64,000 bases of DNA from Odiellus spinosus (lineage: Eukaryota; Arthropoda; Arachnida; Opiliones; Phalangiidae), in assembly GCA_963920705.1 (NCBI GenBank), contig OY987236.1:13213886-13277885 (forward strand), read 5' to 3'. The notes beneath the pieces are model-generated. The model was given only the letters and a program-made list of their open reading frames with translations, was not told where the DNA came from and searched no databases. Shown piece after piece: positions 55,900 through 64,000 of the stretch. The stretch's first letter is position 1, and every line of letters begins with the position of its first letter. A program made the translations under genes and the position numbers.

Positions 55900-56330
55900 T
55901 ACCATTTAGGTTAACGTAAATAATACCGGTACATCATGAAAGCCTTCATGATATATCGTTGGAATTTTCAGGATAATTAATCAGTTCATGAGTCATTAAA
56001 CATCTTAGTTAGTTGAACAGGGTTAAAATTTATTACCACTTAATTTAACTTGTTATGAAGCATTACTGTAAACAATACCGATACATCATGAAAGCCCCGC
56101 TTCCATGATATGTCGCTGGAATTTACAGGATAATCAGTTTATGAGTCATTAAACATCTTAGTTAATTGAACTGGGCTATGATTTATTACCCCTTTGATTA
56201 ACGTGTTCTGAAATATTCCTGTAAATAATACCGATACATCATGAAAGCCCCACTTCCATGATATATCGCTGGAATTACCTGGATAATCAGTTCATGAACA
56301 GGGCTATGATTTCTTAACCCTTATTTTCGT
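55900..56330 (+). repeat. Three to four tandem units of about 150 bp
   Basis: Each unit has TAAATAATACCG.TACATCATGAA, then CATGATAT.TCG.TGGAATT, CAGGATAAT..CAGTT.ATGAGTC and a GGGCTATGATTTATTACC-type segment. Units begin near 55,917, 56,070 and 56,225. The ATCATGAAAGCC and TTCATGAT segments form small inverted repeats within each unit. Confidence 0.75.
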
Positions 56331-56652
56331 ATACTTAAAACGAATTTTTAAATTATCCTATGGTCAGGGAAAAGTCAGGTAATTGTCCCAAAAAAATTTC
56401 GAATCTAGTATTATTCCGTTCGACCATGGAGAAAAGCACTTTGTTTTGTTAATTACTACTTTTGTTAGTGTTTGCCATTAGAGGACGCTTATGAACGCCA
56501 TGTTTTGTTATTCATATTTATCTATTATAATATAGGTGTTTATTGTTAATAGCAGTACCCAGACCAACTTTGCTGACAATGTTACGCTACTGGGCGTTAC
56601 ACACTTTTCTTAAATAAGATATGACCTTTTGGTGATATTTATACCATGTCTG

Positions 56653-56684
<32 letters not shown>

Positions 56685-56885
56685 AGTTATAAACATTCGA
56701 AGCATCGATTTTATGATTGCGGGGTTGTTGCTTGACTTGTCTGAAACTATAAAAGAAGCTAAATTTATTACTTAACCCTAAATTCTGAAATTTTGTTCGG
56801 GACCGGGAACTGGAATACGCCGCCATGTTTATACGACAACCTTATCGGCCCTTCCATAAACTCACTATCTTAGATTATAAAATAA
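56331..56885. other. Non-coding stretch with a short TC run
   Basis: A (TC)n run of about 40 bp near 56,650-56,688 is not flanked by element sequence. No gene recognised. Confidence 0.5.
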
Positions 56886-57110
56886 AAATTACTCTCAATA
56901 CTACGTCATCACTATGTTGTAGAGCCAACAGTTGATTCTTGCGCGTTCTGATGCAAGTAATAAGGTCGCTTTCGCGTAGTCTTTTTCGTAAAAGTACTTA
57001 CCTTTCGAATGAAAATTATCGTTAATTACTTTTCAGAAATAAACTACCTCATATATCGGGAAAACATTACCTATATATTTTTGACATTCTCATTTTGAAA
57101 TTACTTTCTA

Positions 57111-57638
57111 TTACCCTCTTCAGACGAGCCATAATTAGCCGTGGTTTAATCAGATTTAACCGGGGTCTAAATAGCCTTCTCTTGAGCTCGGAATCGGATA
57201 TCAGTTATCTTCTGTTATTCGTATATTTTCAGATATTTTATTTTCGGATAAATTGTTTTGAAATTTGAACTAAAAAATTAAATTTGTATATTCGTATAAT
57301 TGTTAATGTATAAGATTTTAAATCATATTTTTATTCGTTATTCTTCAGGAAAATAAATTTTTAATTTTTTTTATCTGAACGTATAACACGGATAATATTT
57401 TATAATAATGCCATTTTCGGATAAAAACGGATATGGATTATGTTTTTTACTTTATCTTCGAATAAGTTAACTCGAATGAAAAATAGTCTAGTTTTAATCA
57501 AACAGGTAATATTCAACAAAATTTATTAGATTTTATCCAATTAATAAAATTTATACGAATTCCGAGTTCTATCCTTCAATAAAGGTTCAATAAACCTCGG
57601 TTAATCGTGATTAAACCTCGGCTAATTACGCTTCGTCC
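57111..57638. mobile_element. GACGAG-family foldback element, split by an hAT-like element
   Basis: The left part (CTCTTCAGACGAGCCATAAT, TAGCCGTGGTTTAATC) and right part (GTGATTAAACCTCGGCTAAT, TACGCTTCGTC) match the two arms of the 138-bp element at 1,567-1,704. The break falls at the GCCTTC motif near that element's centre. Confidence 0.7.
57182..57571. mobile_element. hAT-like element nested in the GACGAG-family element
   Basis: The termini TTGAGCTCGGAATCGGATA and TACGAATTCCGAGTTCTA resemble those of the element at 47,316-47,866, as do interior TTATTCGTAT/ATCCGTT-like segments. The 8-bp flanks GCCTTCTC and TCCTTCAA match only partly, consistent with age. Confidence 0.62.
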
Positions 57639-57725
57639 GACCCAGAAAATTTTGAATATGTCTTTTTAATAGTATGATAAAATTAAAAATACAGTCCTTA
57701 ATTAGGCATTCGAAATAAATGATGA

Positions 57726-58285
57726 TAGTCTCACTTTAAGTAGCGATATATTTACACGATCGAGAAGTGGTTTTCATTTATAATTTATTACCTTAAAATA
57801 TCTTTATTCGCGATTAGTTTTGGTTTGATGTTAGCAGGTGTTATTATTATTATTATTACGGTGGGAAACATCTGCTTCTAGGAATAATATTAATTTCCGC
57901 GAACGATTGAAAATCCCGTAAAGAATTATAGGATTCAAATTGGGAGGTCGCGTTATCAAAAATAAATGTAATTTATCATAGCAGATAGGCACGCAATTGT
58001 TTGTTTTAACAGATTTTACGCGTAACAATTTTTAATCGATAATTCTAATTCTCTAAGTCGTTACAAAGTTTCTTCAAGATAAGATTGAAAATAAAAAAAA
58101 AGTAAAAGAAAAGCGAAAGGGTAAAAATTGTGTAAGACTCAATCAAGAATTTGGTAGATTAAAAAATTAATTTTTAAAATTGGCATATTTAGCTACGAAT
58201 TCGTTTTGAACGTACTAATTAAAGTTTCGGCTGTATTTTGATTCAATTTTGTGGAGGGGGAAAATCGTGTGTAGATTCAACAAAG
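57726..58285. other. Non-coding stretch, no gene recognised
   Basis: A (TTA)n run at about 57,838-57,857 lies at one edge of a 65-codon minus frame, making an Asn run. No motif. Confidence 0.4.
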
Positions 58286-58289
58286 AAAC

Positions 58290-58990
58290 TGGCTACTGTA
58301 CCTCTGCTATTTTGATCCTTTACAAATCTAGAACTATGCTATTTTTATCCTTTATAAATCTAAAACTCTGCTATTTTGATCCTTTAAAAAAATCTAGAAC
58401 TCTGCTATTTAGGTCCTATAAATATTCCATAACTCTGCTATTTTGAGTCAGAATATTCTATAACGCTACTCTTTTGAGTCTGAATATTCTACAACACTGC
58501 TATTTTGATCCTTTAAAAATCTAAAACTCTGCTATTTTGATCCTTTGAATATCTAGAACTCTGCTATTTTTATCCTTTAAAAAATCTAGAACTCTGCTAT
58601 TTTGGTCCTATAAATATTCTATAACTCTGCTATTTTGAGTCTGAATATTCTACAACACTGATATTTTGAGTCTGAATATTCTACAACACTGATATTTTGA
58701 GTCTGAATATTCTATAACTCTACTCTTTAAGTTTGAATATTCTACAACTCTGCTATTTTGATCCTAACAATATGCCATAACTCTGTTATTTTAATCCTAA
58801 AAATATGTCATAACCCATCTATTTTGATTGATTCTTTAAATATTCTATAGCCCTTTTATTTTTTGCTATAAATATTCTATAATTCTGATTTCTTGATCCT
58901 ATAAATTTCTAAAACTCTGCTCTTTTGATATAAAAAAAAAAATCTATAACGCTAATATTTTGATCTTAAAAAAATTTTAAACGTCAATAT
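58290..58990 (+). repeat. Degenerate minisatellite, about 30-bp unit (AACTCTGCTATTTTGATCCT)
   Basis: About 22 units containing AACTCTGCTATTTTGA followed by TCCTTTAAAAATCTAG or GTCTGAATATTCTAC variants. Two variant classes intermix, and units decay towards the right. Confidence 0.82.
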
Positions 58991-58999
58991 TTTGGTCAT

Positions 59000-61135
59000 A
59001 TAATATTTTTATTGGTGATAGCTGGGAGCAGAGTCGCGGTAAAGGGATTACGAATCACCAAAGGGTGCTTCAGTCTTTAATTCTTCATTTTGATGATAAC
59101 CAAGCACCCCTTTTATGCGCCCACTAATGCTGTCATTGGTCTTAATCCGCCCCTGTCTTCGTTTTTCAGAACTTTGTTTCTCTTTATACTAATCTTTTGG
59201 TACTCCCTTTAAACCATTTCTCACGCGCGTGATGCCCCTGTTAGTCGATACAAAAGTAAACAATGTTTCCCTAAAAGTTTTTATGACTGCTTATTGCCCC
59301 ATTCTTTCCCGCTCTTATTTTCGCTTCTCTCCGTAACATTATATCCATTCTCCAACACCCCTTCCCCTTCTTTGATTTCCGAATAAAAACCAAGGAGTAA
59401 TATTCTCTCTCGCTAACTTCCTGGTGTAGAAATGGGGTTTCTAAAGCGTAGTCTTCGGTACAGTATGCCACGTTCAAGGCGAAATTCTCTCTCCTCATCA
59501 TCTTCCGAAGGCGGGTCGCGCGGGGAAAAGAGGAGAAAACGTGACTCTGGCCCGTTACCTTGACAACGAAAAGTAGCCTAAATTTCTCTCTTCTGTTCCC
59601 AAAAGGGATATGAAAGGCGAAGGTTCTCTGGAATGTATAAGATGAGGCTTTGAAAGTCCATCTGTAAGAGAAAAATCCTTTGTTGCATTCAAAATATATA
59701 TATATATATATATTTAGATTTTGCTTTTACGTTTCTGTACGCTAAGATTAACTACATTTTCATACTGATAAAAAAAATAGATAATAATATCTTGAATTAT
59801 TTCGGGCTATGTTTGATTTGTTTTAGATTTTCTGAAATTTTTTACTTGTCGTAAAATTATTAGACTTAGAGGGCCCAAATTATAACTATGTTAATTGTTA
59901 CTAGCACTGTTAACAATTGATACCTATATTAATAGTTAAAGATGAATATCAAAACGTGGCATTCATTAGCGTCCTCTAACGGCGAGAATTCGTGGCAAAA
60001 TCACGTGCACGTTTGCCTTTTCTCTCTCCATGGCAGCCACTCACGGTGTTTTGTTAGTTACTTCTTTTGCAACTGTATCCTTTTACAGGACGCTTATGAA
60101 CGCTCTTAGCTAATCTAATACAAATTCATATTTACTGTGCTTATTTATATGGGAACAATATCACGCGTAAGGTCTTTCCACTAGAGTTGTGGGAGGAAGG
60201 GTTAGGTTTAGTCTCTAGGCTAGTGGGGAGGCCCCGAACCTAGATTATTTAGGCTTAGCTTAAAAATGTTAGAGGGAAGGGTAATATGGAGAGAAACGCG
60301 TGAATGCGCGCGCATCTTTCAGTTTACGGAAGGAGAAAGCCGTCCACTATCTCCAGCGGCTTTTCTCCGTCGCTATAGAAACGGGCGTTGAACTCGCGCG
60401 TTCTTGTCGACGTCATACGCCTTTCTCTTCCATACCGTATACAGTATAGAGAAGCCTAACTCGTAGGGGGGGACCCCCTTCTACCGCGAGGCAGTCCTTC
60501 CGGTATTAATTACGTCAGAGATATTTCATCCCCCTTCAATTTCAGCCCCTTGATAAATCCCTGGCCCCCTTTTTTTCGGGGCTATGATGCTAGTGGTGCC
60601 GTACGACCCCCTTTTTCAACCCCATAGTTTTTTCCCTCAAGGAAAATCGGGTTGAATTTGCAATACTTAAGAAACTAGAAACTCGTCTACGTCTCTTCGG
60701 GAAACTAATAATATGATGTAAGAATATGGAAAGGAATGTTTAATTTCGTACGCGCTGCAACTTCCGGTTGGTTGTAACTATACATCCGGGGTGGAAAGTT
60801 GGTATGTTTTGATCGATGCTCGTGTATGTACAGACAGAACAACCGTAAATTTCAGCACGCACGAAGATACGTGGTTTAGTTTTAGGAGATTATAGACCAA
60901 TGAAAGAAGGGTTAAAAGTGAGGAGTATTTTTAGAGTTTGATTATACGGTAATTTTTGTCTGATAATTAACCTCTAGATGAGAGAAAAATCGTTAAAAAT
61001 TATCATTTTTCGCCCATTTGTTCTCATTTTCTACCTGGTGTTAAAAACAATGTTGAATAAATATTGACTGTTGGTGTCACTTTAAAATGTGGCTAAAAGG
61101 ATAGCGTCATTATCTTTTAAGTCGCACAAAAACAA
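59000..61135. other. Long stretch without a recognised gene, locally GC-richer
   Basis: A 76-codon minus frame (59,271-59,501) has an ATG but no recognisable domain. GC-richer patches occur near 59,480-59,570 and 60,290-60,560. An RFX X-box-like 14-mer, GTTACCTTGACAAC, is at 59,554-59,567, and an AT dinucleotide run is near 59,696-59,712. These patches could be promoters, but no exon is convincing. Confidence 0.4.
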
Positions 61136-61194
61136 AGTTACATCGCTGATACTAAATTACTATTTCCACTAAAATTGACTATTTTTGGAAAAGG

Positions 61195-62145
61195 TTACTA
61201 AAATTGACTAGGCATGAAACGATTGCACCATTAGAAAGTAGAAATTCCCTAGATTATTTTAAGATCATAAAATTATGTTTCGCCACTCGAAAAAGGTGTT
61301 TCGCCACTCGATAGAAATCGAGCAAAATTTACAAAAATGAGCCATATCTTAAAATGGCCGTAACTTTCCTCTATACTTTCCTAGGCATAAAACGATTGCA
61401 CCAATAGAAAGTAGGCATTCCCTAGATTATTTTAAGCTCATAAAATTATGTTTCGCCACTCGAAAAAGGTGTTTTGCCTCTCGATAGAAATCGAGCAAAA
61501 TTTACAAAAATGAGCCATATCTTAAAATGACCGTAACTTTTCTCTAAACTTTCCTAGGCGTAAAACGATTGCACCAATAGAAAGTAGAAATTCCCTAGAT
61601 TGTTTTTATATCATAAAATTATGTTTCGCCACTCGAAAAAGGTGTTTCGCCACTCGATAGAAATCGAGCAAAATTTACAAAATGAGACATATCTTAAAAT
61701 GGCCGTAACTTTTCTCTATACTTTCCTAGGCATAAAACGATTTCACCATTAGAAAGTAGAAATTCCCTAGATTATTTTAAGATCATAAAATTATGTTTCG
61801 CCACTCGAAAAAGGTGTTTCGCCACTCGATAGAAATCGAGCAAAATTTACAAAAATGAGCCATATCTTAAAATGACCGTAACTTTTCTCTATACTTTCCT
61901 AGGCATAAAACGATTGCACGAATAGAAAGTAGATATTCCCTAGATTATTTTAAGCTCATAAAATTATGTTTCGCCACTCGAAAAAGGTGTTTCGCCACTC
62001 GATAGAAATCGAGCAAAATTTACAAAAATGAGCCATATCTTAAAATGGCCGTAACTTTTCTCTATACTTTCCTAAGCATAAAACGATTTCACCATTATAA
62101 AGTAGAAATTCCCTAGATTATTTTAAGATCATAAAATTATGTTCT
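61195..62145 (+). repeat. Tandem repeat of about 173-bp units
   Basis: AAACGATT.CACC recurs near 61,215, 61,390, 61,563, 61,735, 61,908 and 62,080. Each full unit contains TAGAAAGTAGAAATTCCCTA, ATAAAATTATGTTTCGCCAC, a repeated TTTCGCCACTCG and CATATCTTAAAATG.CCGTAA. About five full units with a few percent divergence. No coding capacity. Confidence 0.9.
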
Positions 62146-62389
62146 TCATGGTGCCATTTTCTACAACGCCTTCAATATTCATTAAAAAAAATTCTGGTGA
62201 ATAATTGGTCTAAGTAAATGAAGATAAGATTAAATATGATAGCTTTTATAGCTTTGTATAGGGTTGAAATATCCGACTGTTACTGAGTGGTTTATTTCTT
62301 CCCCCAACTCACCCAATCCAGATTACTTTCTATGGCTTATTTCTGCTTATAAATAAACGGCGCAAAAACTCTCCTACTAAATTATAGTA

Positions 62390-63055
62390 TCATTCATTTT
62401 GAGTTTCATAAAACCCAATATTATAAGCTAGAAAATAATTTTGAACTTACTCGTAAAGTAGTCTTAGCAAGTATCCATGGGGAGTTTGGTATCTTGTCGT
62501 TAACGAGTCTCCGGCGAATCACGTGTGGAGCGCTCTCTCTTTTTGTTCCCGACAGTAAAACGATTGAAACTATAGGTTAAAAGGAGGGTGCAGCGTAAAA
62601 TGAAGTGTTTTTATTGATTTTTGCTTCTAATCTGAAACAAAAACATGTTTACGTAGTAAAACATTCAGGAAGTACCCCGCGGCTCACCCTTTCAATAGCG
62701 CAGAATCTCGTTCTTTGAATAATCCTTTTAATTAAATTCCAAAATCGGAAGCTTTCCCAATTTTGTTTTGCACAATTCAGAGACATTTTTAATATACAAA
62801 TTAATCTTTAGGTTTAATAGTAGAATCGATAAAAAAAATCACTTGATTTTTCTTCTTCACCCTCCTTTTAGAAGACTTTTTCTCGTAAATACGATTGTCA
62901 AACACTCCGTGGATCCCTGTTAAGCCTACATTCCTAGTATGTTAAAAATAAGTTCTAATTTTTATTGATTTCCTTTTTTTTGATAGTGGAATAGGCTTAT
63001 TGAAACGATAAGAAAATCACTTGTCAGGTTGCATTGTTCTTTTATCAAACTAGAT
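62390..63055. mobile_element. Diverged PalA-like element with an internal foldback insertion
   Basis: The outer parts have AAAATAATTTTGAACTTACTC, AGTATCCATGGGGAG and, on the right, CGTGGATCCCTGTTAAGCC and ATAGGCTTATTGAAACGATAAG. The middle (about 62,577-62,872) is bounded by TTAAAAGGAGGGTG and CACCCTCCTTTTAG and looks like a second, roughly 295-bp inverted-repeat element. Confidence 0.5.
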
Positions 63056-63349
63056 CGATTAAAATTTCAAAAACAAAATCTAGTATTCCTTCGGAATAGC
63101 TTTACTCGGTGCTTGCCTTTTCGATGTTAGTATATATAAACTTTATTATTAATAATTCTTGTGTGACAAAGAGCCAATTATCCAAGCAGTAATTGTTTTT
63201 TTCGCGTGCATGCGATTGTGACATGTACATACTGGTTCAAAGTCAGTGGACTCTCCTGAAGCAGGAGGAGTCTTTAGCTCGTGTAGGATTGTCGTTTTTT
63301 CTCGATAGGTGGTGCGATTATTCAGCGATTTTGCAGACGCGTCTCTCCC
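63056..63349. other. Non-coding stretch with a short hairpin
   Basis: GACTCTCCTGAAGCAGGAGGAGTC near 63,249-63,272 is a short imperfect hairpin. No gene recognised. Confidence 0.4.
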
Positions 63350-63350
63350 G

Positions 63351-63400
63351 TTACCGTGGCAACCCGACGTAGAAACATCTACGTCGGGTTGCCACGGTAA
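63351..63400. repeat. Perfect hairpin of two X-box-like motifs
   Basis: Arms of 23 bp (63,351-63,373 and 63,378-63,400) are perfect reverse complements around a 4-base loop (AACA). Each arm contains an RFX X-box-like site: GTTACCGTGGCAAC at 63,350-63,363, and GTTGCCACGGTAAT at 63,388-63,401. Whether RFX binds it is unknown. Confidence 0.85.
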
Positions 63401-64000
63401 TTGGAAATTTACAGCGTAATTAGACTAAATAGATCAACAAAAGTAGACCAAAGATATTCTAAATTTCTGTTCACTTTTTTAAATTCGCGTTAATTATTCC
63501 AATTGGTCTATTTCTGTTGGAATTTTACAATTTGGACTATTTTTAACCAAATTAGAAGATTTCTCCTCGTTGGGAAAACCAATTTATTTCGTTATTCTAT
63601 GGGAACACATTGAAATGAAAATTGAAAGAGACGTCGCAACCTCACGTAGTTTTTCAATTGGCGCGAGATCGATTTGACAATGCCCGAATCGAGTCAGGTT
63701 GCTAGTTTGCCTTAAAAATTAATGGGAGAAAATTTGTAGAAAATATGGTAACTTACGCGATAAATAGAACTCGAGTTAGGATAGAAACTAATTTCATTTA
63801 AATTCAAATAACCCCTATATGCGATCTTCTCCGTGTGAGAGTTTGTACTGCAAGTAGAGCACTTCTACAGGCGCCGTATCCAAATTACATTATATAGTTT
63901 TCGCCTGTGAAGGTAGCTTTTCTCTAAACGTCAATGTTCAAAGCATTTAACGCATTTACGGGGATTAATAATTTATATTTAATATAAATATACTATTATT
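63401..64000. other. Non-coding stretch, no gene recognised
   Basis: The first 300 bp resemble 49,180-49,620 (shared AATTGGTCTATTT, ACAATGCCCGAATCGAGTC-like blocks) and may be another dispersed repeat. No gene seen before the window ends. Confidence 0.35.

Larger units (their letters stand above)
56890..57725 (+). repeat. Dispersed repeat copy interrupted by nested elements
   Basis: 56,890-57,110 and 57,640-57,725 align by eye with the continuous segment at 11,431-11,800. The intervening block is two nested elements. Landmarks are ACTACGTCA, GGTCGCTTTCGCGTAGTC, ACCTTTCGAATGAAAATTAT, GAAATTACTTTCTA and then CCCAGAAAATTTTGAATATG. Confidence 0.6.

Noticed and set aside
56650..56688. Second TC tract as a possible insertion site of another TC-specific element
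   Set aside because: No element sequence abuts this tract on either side.

Overview
The window looks like AT-rich, repeat-dominated nuclear DNA of an invertebrate animal. The signs are two animal-type retrotransposons with intact frames, many short foldback/MITE-like elements, minisatellites, and only one weak candidate host exon with a consensus splice donor. I cannot name the species. There are no bacterial-type operons, rRNA genes or CRISPR arrays.

Layout. Bases 1-19,500 are non-coding and filled with dispersed repeats: palindromic elements near 0.97, 1.5, 3.45 and 17.4 kb; a family built on AATCGATTT motifs near 5.6, 12.3-13.0 and 18.3-19.2 kb; an hAT-like MITE at 6.67 kb; a family with CACAAGTAAATC ends at 8.45 and 14.7 kb; and minisatellites at 13.2-13.7 kb. 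A long (TC)n tract at about 19,530-19,716 leads directly into a complete two-ORF non-LTR retrotransposon (19,717-25,725). Its 3' end meets (TC)n again, so it appears to have inserted inside a TC microsatellite. From 27,039 to 35,084 lies a complete minus-strand Ty3/Gypsy-type LTR retrotransposon: two 924-bp LTRs that look identical, a 4-bp target duplication, a primer-binding site, gag, pol and a polypurine tract. A canonical -1 frameshift heptamer with a correctly spaced stem-loop lies in the gag-pol overlap. Two foldback elements with perfect 7-bp target duplications follow (35.1-36.0 kb), then another palindromic element (36.4-36.8 kb).

A more GC/CpG-rich patch (about 37.86-38.89 kb) is the best candidate for a host promoter and first coding exon: a Ser/Pro-rich frame from an ATG at 38,568 to a GTGAGT donor at 38,788. 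Minisatellites occupy 39.7-40.5 kb (about 37-bp unit) and 41.2-42.2 kb (23-bp unit). A 3.6-kb CACTA-like element without visible transposase (43,214-46,816) interrupts an older repeat exactly, leaving a TG duplication, and carries three blocks of 21-bp satellites. At 47.3-49.05 kb four hAT-like MITEs occur, two of them back to back on the same 8-bp target. The remainder (49-64 kb) holds minisatellites, duplicated blocks, a three-level nested insertion at 57.1-57.6 kb, about 173-bp tandem repeats at 61.2-62.1 kb, and a perfect 23-bp-arm hairpin at 63,351-63,400 made of two RFX X-box-like motifs.

How the genes work together. The only confident protein genes are those of the two retrotransposons. 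ORF1 and ORF2 of the non-LTR element would form a target-primed reverse-transcription particle. Gag and Gag-Pol of the LTR element would form a virus-like particle carrying protease, RT, RNase H and integrase. The host may contribute one first exon.
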